DNA of 64,000 nucleotides. Source: Ustilago trichophora (lineage: Eukaryota; Basidiomycota; Ustilaginomycetes; Ustilaginales; Ustilaginaceae). Made by a program: the position numbers and the translations under genes. The notes under the pieces were generated by a model. The model was given only the letters and a program-made list of their open reading frames with translations. It was not told the origin of the DNA and made no database searches. The DNA is taken from assembly GCA_900323505.1 (NCBI GenBank), contig OOIN01000035.1, positions 248,001-312,000 of the forward strand, in the 5' to 3' direction. Every line of letters starts with the position of its first letter. The stretch's first letter is position 1. Of the stretch, positions 27,278 through 38,274 are shown piece after piece.

Positions 27278-30200
27278 ATGAGCAATCCTATGCCAACCAA
27301 GTGGGGTCACAGACCTCGCTTGTGTAGGTGCAAGGAATGTTGTGAGAGTGGACAACACTTCACATACGAGCAGTGGCGATGGCACAAGATGAAGAAGCAG
27401 CATCGACATATTGCACAGGAGGTGGCTTTGTCGAGATCAGAGCCTCAGATCACACTGGTAGTACCATCATCTTTGTTGTCGTCGTTACCACTTTTGCCCA
27501 TTGCCTCGTTTCTTTCAAAAGCCGGGTGCTTGCGTCAAGAGCCTTGTGCTGATGAAAGCAGACATACGAGGCAGCGCATTGACAACACATCCACTTCCTC
27601 TGGCATGCCTCTAGCCAACGATGGTCTACCTGCTCTGTGCCTGGCTGATGACTCCAATCAAGAGGCAGAGGACAGCAAAAGCAACAACAGCAACGCTGTG
27701 CTTGCTTTCCCTGACTTGCCTGCCAAAGACGTGAGCAACAACAGCTTTGACAATGGCAGCGCCATTGACGCGGCTACTGAAGATGATACTCCTATCTCTT
27801 CTCAAGACCGTCTCACGCTTGCACAGGCCCATCTCCTTGACTCATCATTGAGTCATATCGACATCGACCATCAGTCCGTGGAAGAGGCTGTCACAGACCA
27901 TGCGCAGCATCAGCGCAATCGGTTTGTGATGGTCAATTACATCTTCGTCATGTACCTCATGACATTCCACAGACTGTCCAATACCATCACAACACTTTAC
28001 CTCTCCTTTGCGTTGCACATGTTGAGTCAATTCTGTGCCTTTGTCGCTGACACAAATGCTCTCACTGGTACTCCCCCTCCCCAACTATCACCTTGTCATG
28101 CACCATCCCAGCCCTTGCCACCGCCACCAGGTTTGGTGCACAGAGCTCCTGACTCATTGTTGTCACAGCTGCTGCCTTTGCCACTTTCTCCACTGCCATT
28201 ACCGATGCTCATAACTCCTGCATCGGTGCGACAACGGCTTGGCATGCACAGTGACTTTGATGAGTACCTTGTCTGTGCCCATTGTGGTGAGCTGATGCTG
28301 TGGAACGGAATTGATGCTCCCAGGACTCGACTTATCTGATGCGCTTGCGGTACTCAGCTTCTTCACGATCACAACCACCGTCCTGTTCAATTGTACTGCC
28401 ATTGCACATTGGTATCCATCTTGTCCAACATGCTGATGGACAAGAAGCACTACAGTACATTAAAGGACTGGCTACACGTCGCTGAAGAAGCTCAGACCTC
28501 TCCTTCGCTTTCCTCTTCCCCTAATGCCATCCACCAAGCCAATACAAGCATCACCCCTTGCAACTCTTGTCCAAGTGACGAGGTTGATCAGCACCTTTAT
28601 GGCAAGATTCCCACTGGATCGGCTTGGCTCTAGGATTGCAAAAGCAGCTCAGATGCCTGTCGATGTTGTTGCCACCGTGTTCATGTTCCCTTTGTCGCTG
28701 CAGGCCTTAACCTCAAGTTCACACTCTCTGTGGACTGGTTTGGCCCACAAAAGGGAAAATTTCACGAGTGGCATTCAACAGGAGTGATACTTTTGCGCAT
28801 CAACAACCTGCCTGCTTGATTGATGACTCATGATTGGTGCTGCCTTGGCATACATCTTGTTGGCTTGCTACCTGGTCCAAAAGACACATCAGCTGCACAC
28901 CTACAGAAGTTTCTCAAGCTCATTGTCGATGAGCTGAAGGACTTTGAAGCAGAGGGCAAGGTGATCCAAACCTTTGGTCATCCCAAGGGCGAGCAGGTTA
29001 AGGCGCGTCTACATCTCATTGTCGCTGACACTCCTGCTTGGGCAAAGGTCGCAGGATTTGCCCTCAAGTACCAGAAGGGCACAATCTGTGCGTATTGCCT
29101 GAAGCTAGGAGAGAAGCTCGGCCTAATAGATGACAAGGAGGATGAGGAGGATAGCTTTGTTGGGAGTCAGTGACGTGGGACTTGGCAATGAATGGTGGCA
29201 GGCTTTAGGCGGGTGGCAATTGACAAGCTCGGCTACTTCAGCGCCGTTGACAGCTGCCCACCTGACATGATGCATGCTATACACCTTGGCCTCTGCAAAC
29301 GATTCTGGCATCGATTTTTGATCAAGTCATGCAACAAGATTGGAAGACAATTGCCGGAAGCACAGTCCATCATTGCCAAAGCCCTACTGCCATCCAACGT
29401 CCAAGGCCCCAACAAGCTGATAGGTAGTCAAAGTGGTGGCAATCCCACGGCTGAACAGTGGGAGACTCTATTCAGAGTCTTGCTGCCGTTCGTCCTGATG
29501 CAGCTTTGGAGTGATTCCTTGGGTGGCTGTGATGATGAGGAGCTCAACTTTGCCCTTGTCAAGCCGGGAGGGCCTCGTTTGAGGCCATTGGCGCCACAGT
29601 CTGCATCTCAGGCTGCCAACCCCGCCATCATCATCTCCACTGCCGCCAATACCTCCAGTGTCGTCGATGCCACCACTGCCGCCACCGCCGCCCCCTCTTC
29701 TCTGCTGCCACCTTCACCATCCTGTCTAAACTCTCCCACAATTGCTCCTGTTGAGATGGACTTCGACAATGCCAAGTATCAGCCTCTACCCAGAGCTGAT
29801 GTTGATGTTCATCTTGACAAGGCAGAGGTAGACGTCTGCGATGCTCCTGCAAGGGCTGATGGCGAGCCCAATGGCCGTCGATACCTGCCTGGGCCAAAGC
29901 GAGTGAGGAGTGTCTTTCGGTCGGCGATGCTGCTTTGCACCATCGTCGAGATGACCAGCAGAGATCTCAACAGCGCTGATGTTGATAAGCTGGCCAACTA
30001 CATCAACCGATACAATCATAGTCAGGCCAAGCTTCTGGGACCGGCGTGGCTGACGTTTAACAATCACAACGTCAGCCACCTCCCTCAGTTCATCAAGCGC
30101 TTTGGATCACCACAACACTTCTCTTCATTGCCCTTTGAGCGCTTCAACGGCTTGATGGGCACGATACCTACAAGCGGACACAAAGGCAGAACACTCGAAG

Positions 30201-30757
30201 CAACCATCATGCGCAACATGGCGCAGAGGTCAGAGCTGTGGCAACTGTTGTTGCAAAGCAAGGTTCCCTTCTTCAAGACAAGGTTACTTGAGTTGATCAA
30301 GGGTCTCAATGCCCTCAACTTGTCTAGTTTGGACACTCAACTCAAGAAGAAGCACATGGACAACAATACCTGTGCTCTTCTTCTCAATCACCTCAATCGC
30401 CATGCTGCTGCGCCTGCCATCCCTATCAATGCCTCTGCCAACACCACCAGCAGCCCACCAAGACCACTGCACTACACACCGTTCTGGGACACAGCGCCTT
30501 CCAGCAATGTGGCGTGCCTCAGCAATGTAGCTGAGTTCACCCGTACTGCTACTGTGGGTCAAGGCTCAGGTACCATCAAGGTTGGTGGTGTGGGTCAAGG
30601 TGGTCGAGACAATCAAAGCAACTGCTGGTGTCTTGTCTTGATTGATAACGTGCTGAGGCCAGCCAAGATGCTTTGGATCTTCTCAAAGGAGATCCAACAT
30701 TCTGCCACAGCGCTGGATGTGTGGACAGAGACCTTCCTCCATGTGCGCTTACTTTGA
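27278..30757 (+). pseudogene. Tnp2-like (CACTA/EnSpm-type) transposase with five stop codons
   Basis: A single frame from ATG 27278 to 30757 (~1160 codons) contains stops at 28337 (TGA), 28631 (TAG), 28817 (TGA), 29171 (TGA) and 29189 (TGA), but no frameshift was found. Family signals in order: LCRCKECCESGQHFTYEQWRW at the N-terminus (Cys-rich entry motif); CAHCGELMLW plus CACGTQLL; LSVDWFGPQKG; LLPGPKDTS; VADTPAWAKVAGFALKYQKG; CPPDMMHAIHLGL; NNHNVSHLPQF and LPFERFNGLMGTIPTSGHKG. This order of DWF, PGPK, D-x-PA-x-KVAGF, the DMMHxxxLG box and FERxNG is characteristic of fungal Tnp2 transposases. The stops at 28337 and 28817 replace likely Trp codons. The end beyond ~30750 may be frameshifted. 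One or more stops could instead lie in unrecognised introns, but broken is more likely. Confidence 0.85.
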
Positions 30758-31294
30758 GAGGTACCACTGGATGTGCTTGGTGGCCACCATCCCTGTCTCA
30801 ACCTCCTTTGGGCATGGGAATACACTTAGCGGTCGACAATGGCTTTGACGATGGAGAGGAAGTGGTAATCAAATTTGAGTGCTTCAAGTATCAGCTTGCA
30901 GTTGTGCCCTTTCACACACAGGGTCGACACATGCTTGGACTGAAGTCTCTTTGATGCTTGCAGCATGGAACAAGCTCGGGTTATGAAGCTGTGTGATCAT
31001 GGAGAGTTGGTGACAATAAAGAGGTATCTGCTTGCTCATGACTCGACACTGTTGCACGGACGACAGAGGCAGAGTCATGTTGACAACGAGCTTCCACAAC
31101 TTTGCTCTTGTCATCGTTTCCGCAGCTCCTCCTCTTCTTGCGCAAGCATATATAGGCCTCCTCCTCCTCTCATCACTTTCCTCGCCATCCACCACCTCTC
31201 TCTGCTCCACGGCATTTGGCACACCTCCACTCCTACTCTTCCACTGCCACTGCTCGTTGCCATCCTCCTCATCCACTCCTCCAATTGCAGCATC

Positions 31295-32002
31295 ATGCCT
31301 GCCACAATGTACAGCACTGTGATGCTCAACGCCATCAAGACTCTTTGGACCCTTACCATTGCAGCACTTTGCAAGATGCGCAACACCGCTGCATCATCTG
31401 CTTCCGCCTTCTTTGATGCTGCTGCATCATCTGTTTCCGCCTTCTTTGACGCTGCTGCCTTGTACCTGTACAACATCTGGATCATGGTGCACGACTTCTT
31501 TGACTTTGGCGTACACATTGTGCTCAACTGCTTCGACTTTGGCATGCAGAACCTTTTGTTCACGTTGGCCATTGCTCTGACCCTTGTCGGGCTTGCCTGG
31601 AGTCTTCACACTAGGCGGAACAATCTCAGCATGCGGAACATCACAAGTTTGGCTACCATTACCTTCAAGTTGGTTCGGATTGCCCTGGCGGCCTCTCTCC
31701 TCTACGTCCTCAAGCTGCACAGCCTCTTCAACATGCACATTTGTCTCACTGTGTTTGGTATTGCCTTCAAGTTGGCCTGGATCTACAAGATGCGGAACAA
31801 ACTTTTGATGCGGGTCGAGCTCTTCCCCGCCAGTGCTCACTATATGACACTCAGGATCAAGCACGGCCCCTCTGCCTTCACGGTGGTGGCTATTGTACAC
31901 TCCTCGACCAGCGCTCTGCCCACCAATGGGATTGTGTGCCTTGCTTGTTTGGACTTGCCAAGCGATAAGAAGATCTCGCTCATGCTCCAGCGCCAGGTCT
32001 GA
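31295..32002 (+). CDS. Small multi-span membrane protein next to the Tnp2 element
   Basis: 235 residues from ATG 31295 (MPATMYSTVMLNAIKTLWTL). An upstream extension of the frame to 30965 exists but is low-complexity. It contains about five hydrophobic segments (KTLWTLTIAALCKM, ALYLYNIWIMVHDFF, LLFTLAIALTLVGLAW, LVRIALAASLLYVL, LTVFGIAFKLAWIY) separated by basic loops rich in MRN/RRNN motifs. Residues ~35-55 are a tandem duplication (SASAFFDAAA/SVSAFFDAAA, 30-bp DNA repeat). I recognise no family. Its position beside the transposase in the same direction suggests either element cargo or host sequence trapped between repeats. It could also be a chance ORF in Leu-rich DNA. Confidence 0.4.
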   Translation: MPATMYSTVMLNAIKTLWTLTIAALCKMRNTAASSASAFFDAAASSVSAFFDAAALYLYNIWIMVHDFFDFGVHIVLNCFDFGMQNLLFTLAIALTLVGLAWSLHTRRNNLSMRNITSLATITFKLVRIALAASLLYVLKLHSLFNMHICLTVFGIAFKLAWIYKMRNKLLMRVELFPASAHYMTLRIKHGPSAFTVVAIVHSSTSALPTNGIVCLACLDLPSDKKISLMLQRQV

Positions 32003-32236
32003 TCTTTGGTCGCTTCTCAACGGCTTCTCCTCCTATCGCTGCAAGTACGATGTCGGTACCTTCATAATCATGATTGCAATCTCATTTTCATAGTTCTCAT
32101 ACCACGTTAGACTGAGCAGACTGTGCTTGTTTGTCATTATGATGTGTGTGTAGAGAATCTAACACAGTACATTGCAGCACACATTGTAAAAAGTGTCTTG
32201 GTGTTAACCTGACTCACAGGCTTTTGCACAACCAGT
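32003..32236. other. Spacer before the TGTATYAG repeats
   Basis: No coding signal and no recognised element. Confidence 0.4.
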
Positions 32237-32437
32237 GTATCAGCCTTTTCTAATGCAGCACTCCTTCACCATCACTGTATCAGCTCTGCACAAGTTTTGA
32301 CACACCACCATTGCTTTCTCAAGGTCTGTATTAGTGCTGTATTAGCTCTTGATGGTGCACAAGGTCTGTATTGGTGGTGTAGTAGTGCTTGATACACCAC
32401 TTACCGGTGTGTTGGTGGTGTATTAGTAGTGTATCAG
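32237..32437. repeat. Cluster of TGTATYAG/GGTGTA repeats
   Basis: At least eight short degenerate copies (GTGTATCAG, CTGTATTAG, GGTGTAGTAG and relatives) occur within 200 bp, all on the plus strand. Inverted copies (CTGATACACCACT, at 32693-32705, and GTGTACCAG relatives to ~32820) follow a 250-bp spacer. Such dense short repeats, flipping orientation, resemble the subterminal repeats of CACTA elements, in line with the Tnp2-like gene upstream. Confidence 0.5.
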
Positions 32438-32599
32438 TCAAAAAAATCACTCTTTTATTTGCTGGCAAATGACCAGATTTTGCGAATTTTAAAGATTAAT
32501 TTCAGCTTTCCATGATCAACTGGTTGAGGTATATATTGGGCTGAGGTCAGAAATGTATAAAAGACAGAAGCAATGGAGCAGCGGTATAAAGGGGAGGGT

Positions 32600-32674
32600 G
32601 TGTTTGCAGTTGGGTGGGTTGGGAAATGAGTTTGAAAAATCCTGGGTTTGATTCCAGGAGTGGTCACTTTTTTC
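32600..32674 (+). ncRNA. Pol III-type (tRNA/SINE-like) segment
   Basis: A B-box match (GGTTTGATTCC, 32645-32655) sits in a CCTGG...CCAGG stem. An A-box-like TGCAGTTGGGTGGGTTGG lies ~40 bp upstream (32605-32623), and a T6 terminator follows at ~32667. The T-loop is one base too long and no acceptor stem was found, so this is not a functional tRNA. A tRNA-derived SINE or relic is the best guess. It lies between inverted TGTATCAG sequences. Confidence 0.35.
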
Positions 32675-32854
32675 ATTTTTCTTTTTCTTTTTCTGATACA
32701 CCACTGACACAGCACTGACACATGAGCTCTACTTTTTTAATGCAGACAGTGTACAACAATACAACGTTAGCGGTGCACAAGTTCTCTTCCACAGGTGGTG
32801 TACCAGACAGTGTACTAGCTTTGCACAGCGATAATTTTTACGATGTGGCACCAG

Positions 32855-32977
32855 ATCTGTCAGGGAAGCCACCCACCTAAGCCACCCCGGGTGGCTACAC
32901 TGGAAAACCACCTCAAAGCCACCCAGGGTGGCTTAACGGGTGGCTTCACGACAGATTTTTTCTTTTTTTACGATGTG
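32855..32977. mobile_element. Family A element, left end incomplete
   Basis: The interior carries GGGAAGCCACCCACC and four further AAGCCACC/GGTGGCT units. The right end TTTTTTTACGATGTG is followed by ACT. The left end lacks a normal CACAT terminus. Confidence 0.6.
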
Positions 32978-33145
32978 ACTTCCATTGCTTGGGCAATCAT
33001 GTGCTTGCAAGCTCTTTGCGAGCTCATGGAGGACTCATGGACTTGGGGAGGCACACTCATGACTTGGAACCGGCGAGCCTGTGTTGTCACCTGAAGGAAG
33101 CGGCGCGGCGGATCATGGGTCTACGAGGAGCGCCCACACCGTATC

Positions 33146-33322
33146 CACATTGCAAAAAAAGACAAATCGCTAACCAAAGCCACCTCCTGTAGCCACCCAG
33201 GGTGGGTTCGTTGCAAAGCCAGCTGCCAAGCCAACCCTGATTCATGATTGGCTGGCTTTGGAACAGAGCCAACCAGGGTGGTGGCTTTGGGGAGTGGCTT
33301 CGGTTAGAGATCCTCCTTTAAG
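33146..33322. mobile_element. Family A element, diverged
   Basis: Left end CACATTGCAAAAAAAGACAAA. Multiple AGCCACC/GGTGGCT and AGCCAACC/TTGGCT units follow, and the right arm ends ATCCTCCTTTAAG near 33335. It is the right-hand limit of the repeat-rich region. Confidence 0.55.
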
Positions 33323-33440
33323 AACGTCATTGGCGAAGAAGTAATATCTATGGGCGCAGACTCGAAGGAATTTGCTCTGGATCTGGAGTGGTGACGGTCG
33401 AGCGTACCACATGGGGCTTTGAGGAGGCACAAGCTGAGCC

Positions 33441-33743
33441 ATGAGCTGGCCTAGAAGCAACATTGATGCGTTCATTGGACAAGTCAGGCTAATGAAGATA
33501 GAGCATAGCAAGACCCCGCGTTTCTTTGAGTATGACCCTGAACGCGGTGCCGGGACTCGGAAATGGAATTGCAAGGGTCACATACGCAAATATGTCCGCC
33601 AGCTGTGTGACCTCCACGTCAATGGTGGCGGCAACTCGATTCATCAAGACGCAGCACCACATGCATCATCTCATCCAGCACACCGCCATCATCAACAACT
33701 TCGACCTGCCTACACTATAGGACACATTACAGTGCTGCGATGA
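33441..33743 (+). CDS. Possible small protein, unrecognised
   Basis: A 100-residue frame from ATG (MSWPRSNIDAFIGQVRLMKI) to TGA. The first ~55 residues look like ordinary protein; the last part is His-rich and less convincing, so the real gene may have an intron or a different end. No family recognised. It lies between the repeat region and the SUN-domain gene. Confidence 0.3.
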   Translation: MSWPRSNIDAFIGQVRLMKIEHSKTPRFFEYDPERGAGTRKWNCKGHIRKYVRQLCDLHVNGGGNSIHQDAAPHASSHPAHRHHQQLRPAYTIGHITVLR

Positions 33744-33796
33744 CCATTACAGAACTGATGAGCCGCTGAAGTGAAGCAAACCTCTTCCTTGACGCC

Positions 33797-36700
33797 ATGC
33801 GCCTTCATTTCTTCTGGCCTCTGGTCTTGGTCGTGTCGGTTCAAATAATCGAACCATCCCATGCATTTCTTCTCGACTCCGGAGCATCGACAGAATCGGA
33901 TAGCTCTGGTACTGACAGAGCTGGTGCGCAAAAGGATGTCTACAGTCATCTTGTGGCTGCCAATGTTCACTCAGAATCGCTGGTAGTTCCAGATGCGTCG
34001 CAGGTAGGCCTCAGTCACGGATGCAGAAGATCGACCGACTTCTTTGAACAAGTCTGCAACAGTCAGTCAGCTGCCTCTGTAGATGCAGGAACCCAAGCAG
34101 CGTCGATTCCATTGGCACCGGTGGTCACCGCTGATCTGCTCGTTTGCGATCTCCCTGAAATCGAGCCGCTGATTCGTTCAGGCTCTGACCGCAAAACGCC
34201 GGACAAGGCGCCAAGTGCTACGTACGCCGTCTCCGGGACCATTGTGGTGCATGGATCTGCTGATACGGACGCAAAGTCCCAAGGTGGCGGGCTCCCGGAG
34301 CTCAGTGAAGGCCCAACCTTTGATGCTGGACCTTCACATGCCTCCTATCCGGGTCCGGATGACGAGGGTTTCTGGAGACAGAGGGATGGAAAGCACGAGT
34401 GGCATCCAGCGTCTAATACTGTTGTCAAAGCAAGTACAAAAGCTTCAGATACCTCAATAGGTGACATTCAAGATCTACCCGATGGCGAAAGCCGCGCTAC
34501 GATTCGTCAAGATGGTTCCCACCTCAGCGATTACGATGCTTGGTCTGCCGAACAAGAGCAAGGCGCATTTCTGAGCTTCAACGAGTGGAAGGAGCGTCAC
34601 GCTCAGGACTCTCACGGCCAGATCCACGCCGCTCATGCAACCACCCCGCGCAGGGAGGTTCGAGACTCTACAGCTCGAGTGCGATCACCCTCGCCTGAAT
34701 CCACTACAACTCCACGCAGGGTCGAGGTCGACAGTCAAGATTCTCAGCATCATACTGCCTCACATGTACACAGGAACACAGCCTCTCAGACTTCCGACTT
34801 CAGCGATGCTCATACACCGCACAGGCAGCCTCCTTCCACTGCCACTGCGCTTGGGCAAACGGGATCACCTCAGACAGCCGAGCCTAGCGTGCATGCTCCC
34901 GAGAGTATTTCGGCCGACGCATCGGAGCCACGCATACAAAAACCGCCCGATGCTGCTCAAGTAGGACTCAGCGTAGCTGCCGGCGATACGAGCGCCCAAT
35001 TGTCCAAGTTGAAGCATCGATGGAACTTTGCTTCTTTGGATTGTGCCGCAGTAGTGCACAGGACAAATCAAGAAGCCAAGTTTGCAAGCTCAATCCTAAG
35101 CGAGAAGAAGGATCGCTATATGCTCTCGCCTTGCCCACATAGGGATGGCAAGCTCAAAGGTGGCAGCCAATTCGTCATCGTCGAACTCTGCGAAGAGATC
35201 AAGATTGACACCATCGTGCTCGCCAACTACGAGTTTTTCAGCAACATGTTCAAGAAGTTTACAGTCACTGCAGCTCGGCAGCTCACAGGTCGCGAGAATG
35301 ATTGGACGCAACTCGGTGTCTTTCGTGCACGTAACGTCCGAGGCCAGCAGGTCTTCCGTATACCTTTCGCGCCACGATCCGAGGCATTCTTCCGTTACGT
35401 CCGCATCGACTTCCTCGAACACTTTGGCAGCGAGTTCTACTGCCCTGTCAGCTTGCTTCGAGTATATGGCATCACCGAGATGGAGGAGTACAAGCGAGAG
35501 TTTGAAGGAAGCGGGGAGAGGGACTCTATCGCAGAGCTCACCGAAGCTACGCAGACTTTTGTGGAGGATATCCAGCAATCCTACCCTGACCCCGTGGACG
35601 CAGTACCTTCACAGGAACCTGTTTATCCGCAGACTCACCAGAATGCGGACTCAGCCAACTTGACGGCCAAGGACGAAGATATCTGGCGGAAGCATGAGCA
35701 GGCATTTCAACGCAAGCTGCAAAACCAGAGCTTGACCCACGATGCTGCCGATGTCGAAACACACGACAGTAATTTGCCTCAACGCGATCATCTGCCAACA
35801 CAAGCATCCTCACAGACTGAGCGAATCTCCCAGACTTCGAGCCCTCATCCGCGTTCACCAGATGGTGACGTTGCGGCTGACTATGTTGACTTCGAGCGAT
35901 GTGCGATCGAAGATGCTCCTACGGCTAGCGAGAAAGATGGAAGATGTCCCCGACCTCGAGATCCGCTGAAACCATTCTACTATCTTGCGTCCGGCTCAAA
36001 GCGGAGCCATTCAAAGCAGGTCAAACAGCATTCACAGGCGTCGCAAGTCACGTCGGCTGCGAGATCCAACGCGCTAACAAATGCAGCGCCAGGAAATCAT
36101 CGCTTAGCGAATGGAGCCACTGACGTGGAAGCGGACATCGATCGAGCACGTCGTGCATCAATGCATAGACAGAGCGGGACTCCACCAACACAACAGGGAA
36201 ACCCTGGTAGCGAGTCTGTCTATCGTGCTATTCATAGGCGGCTCAACGCCCTCGAGTCCAATGCCACTTTGAGCCACAGCTACATTGAACACAGCGGCCA
36301 GATGCTTCGGGAGGTGTTCGCGCGCATGGAAAAACGACAGGAAAATCGCATGTCAGACATGCTGCGGGCCCTCAACGCCAGCAATTGGCAGCAGATCGAA
36401 TCTCTCAAGAGGAGGCAGCACGTCGATCTGCAACGCGCCATCTTCGAATTTGATGTTCACCGACAGCAAGCCGATACCGAACGTCGAGCGTTGCTTCGTG
36501 AGGTACATATCCTGGCCGAAGAGGTTCTTCTCGAGAAGAGGCTCTCCATCGCGCAGCTGATCCTCTTGCTGGTTGTTTTCGTGTTTGTGGGCCTGACGAG
36601 AGGGTCCAGGACAGTGCCTTTGCTGCATTCAGGTTTTGCCAAGATTGGACGCAGTTCGAAGCGACGAGACGTCAAGGCAGAAAGTAAACTCGTTCTCCCA

Positions 36701-38071
36701 GCCTCACCGAGGAAAGACGTAGTTCGGATGGAGCAAAGCATGGACTTCAAACAACCTCAAAGCTCTCCTTTAAAGGACAACATGCAAGGTCAAGCGCGAA
36801 AGGAGGCAAGGAACGACTCTAGCGCCGGCCACGATTCAAATCTTCAACGTCCAAGACACAGTGCCGAATTTGGTACGCCCGTAAGCAAGTTGCGATCATC
36901 GCCTCTGGCACCGGGAATGCCACCCACCGCAGTGAGCCCGAGGGCATCCATGCAATATTCAAGAAGCTCGGTCAAAATTCCTGTAGCCAGCCTAGCAGGT
37001 CGTTCGGGATTTCGCGGAGAATCTTTGATCGGCATGCTCTCCCATCCACGGACCAGGGGTCGTCTAATCATGTTGTTAGAGACGCTCGATGCTTTGGATC
37101 GTGGGGCGGATCGTCGACGACTGTCAAAAACCTATACACCTCGATCGATGCTTGTACGTCATCACAAATCTGGCGATCAAGATATAACAACTATTCCAGC
37201 GTTGCGTTTAGGACACGATCTAGTCGCATCTCCCTCTTCAGAACTCGCGCGTCGTACATCACGCTCACAGAGGCCAATGCTGACTTACAAGCAGGATCAG
37301 ACCCATGTCAACGGACGACGCCACGCGACACCCGGACGAGATCGAAAAGTCGCTCATTCTGGTTTTGATGAACTGGCTGGAATGTCATCGGATTGGACGG
37401 AAAGGTCGGAAAATGGCGAGGTCTCGGAGAATCCAGCATATCTCACGGAAGACGAGGAGAGGGGAATACGGGCAACAGGGTCAGACCTTTTCAGCTTGGA
37501 GCCTGCATTGAAGTCGAAACCGAATGTGCCGCTGGATCGATTGGACGTCCCAAAGATTCATTCGTCTTCTTTTGCCAGGGACCATTCGCCCACACCAGCA
37601 TGGACCAACACCGCCGCTGATTCACTCAGACCATCTGAACCCGAAAATCGCCTCGCCAGCACGCCTCAGCATGACGATCGCATCCTTACAACCGCACATG
37701 ACCTGCCTAGCATCGTAAGAGCGGACGGTCGATTGTCTAGCTCCGACTCGGAATCTGAAGGAGGAGCTTGGCATAGAGTTTTGCCCCGTCGCGTTGGAAA
37801 TGGCTCGAACATCCGCAGAGCGAGACAGGGGACAATTGATGGGAAGTCGTACAAGTTGGATACTGCATCAAAGCCCGTTATCAGGACTGAAGCACCAGAC
37901 CGACGAGGCAGTCCACGTCCGTCATCGGCTCCTGGCAGTGGATTCAAATCGCAGAAAGCCGGATTAAGCAGGCTATTCCGAGCAAACACACCTGACTACA
38001 TTTCACCAGAATCGCCACAGAATCGGCGAAGTGGGACACCTGACACGATTCGCGATGTGAAACCTGCTTGA
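33797..38071 (+). CDS. SUN-domain ER membrane protein (Slp1/SUCO type)
   Basis: 1424 residues in one exon. An N-terminal signal peptide (MRLHFFWPLVLVVSVQII) precedes a long polar region. A FLSFNEWKERH motif (residues ~256-266), conserved in Slp1/SUCO proteins, follows. The SUN-like domain is at ~403-560 (LDCAAVVHRTNQEAKFASSI, DRYMLSPC, FVIVELCEEIKIDTIVLANY, EFYCPVSLLRVYG). After a coiled coil (~810-910) there is one clear membrane span (IAQLILLLVVFVFVGL, ~918-934) and a ~490-residue Ser/Arg-rich tail. Slp1/SUCO proteins act in the ER and nuclear envelope in folding of membrane proteins, with Emp65 as partner in yeast. The long tail is larger than usual. It converges on DPH5 with ~200 bp between stop codons. 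Confidence 0.88.
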   Translation: MRLHFFWPLVLVVSVQIIEPSHAFLLDSGASTESDSSGTDRAGAQKDVYSHLVAANVHSESLVVPDASQVGLSHGCRRSTDFFEQVCNSQSAASVDAGTQAASIPLAPVVTADLLVCDLPEIEPLIRSGSDRKTPDKAPSATYAVSGTIVVHGSADTDAKSQGGGLPELSEGPTFDAGPSHASYPGPDDEGFWRQRDGKHEWHPASNTVVKASTKASDTSIGDIQDLPDGESRATIRQDGSHLSDYDAWSAEQEQGAFLSFNEWKERHAQDSHGQIHAAHATTPRREVRDSTARVRSPSPESTTTPRRVEVDSQDSQHHTASHVHRNTASQTSDFSDAHTPHRQPPSTATALGQTGSPQTAEPSVHAPESISADASEPRIQKPPDAAQVGLSVAAGDTSAQLSKLKHRWNFASLDCAAVVHRTNQEAKFASSILSEKKDRYMLSPCPHRDGKLKGGSQFVIVELCEEIKIDTIVLANYEFFSNMFKKFTVTAARQLTGRENDWTQLGVFRARNVRGQQVFRIPFAPRSEAFFRYVRIDFLEHFGSEFYCPVSLLRVYGITEMEEYKREFEGSGERDSIAELTEATQTFVEDIQQSYPDPVDAVPSQEPVYPQTHQNADSANLTAKDEDIWRKHEQAFQRKLQNQSLTHDAADVETHDSNLPQRDHLPTQASSQTERISQTSSPHPRSPDGDVAADYVDFERCAIEDAPTASEKDGRCPRPRDPLKPFYYLASGSKRSHSKQVKQHSQASQVTSAARSNALTNAAPGNHRLANGATDVEADIDRARRASMHRQSGTPPTQQGNPGSESVYRAIHRRLNALESNATLSHSYIEHSGQMLREVFARMEKRQENRMSDMLRALNASNWQQIESLKRRQHVDLQRAIFEFDVHRQQADTERRALLREVHILAEEVLLEKRLSIAQLILLLVVFVFVGLTRGSRTVPLLHSGFAKIGRSSKRRDVKAESKLVLPASPRKDVVRMEQSMDFKQPQSSPLKDNMQGQARKEARNDSSAGHDSNLQRPRHSAEFGTPVSKLRSSPLAPGMPPTAVSPRASMQYSRSSVKIPVASLAGRSGFRGESLIGMLSHPRTRGRLIMLLETLDALDRGADRRRLSKTYTPRSMLVRHHKSGDQDITTIPALRLGHDLVASPSSELARRTSRSQRPMLTYKQDQTHVNGRRHATPGRDRKVAHSGFDELAGMSSDWTERSENGEVSENPAYLTEDEERGIRATGSDLFSLEPALKSKPNVPLDRLDVPKIHSSSFARDHSPTPAWTNTAADSLRPSEPENRLASTPQHDDRILTTAHDLPSIVRADGRLSSSDSESEGGAWHRVLPRRVGNGSNIRRARQGTIDGKSYKLDTASKPVIRTEAPDRRGSPRPSSAPGSGFKSQKAGLSRLFRANTPDYISPESPQNRRSGTPDTIRDVKPA

Positions 38072-38274
38072 TGTAACTGATCGGCTTGATAATCTGCACA
38101 TCTTGTCCAATGATCAATCACACTCTAACTTGCCTGGTTTGCTTTGCTTGGTTTTGGTCATGGGCCATGACAATTGTAAGCATCATACTGTTACAGAGAG
38201 ACCAAATTTGTAGGCTTGTGCTGGCCATAGGTGAATGGGAAGGTGATTGCCTGGCCGGTGTCCGAGTGAATACT

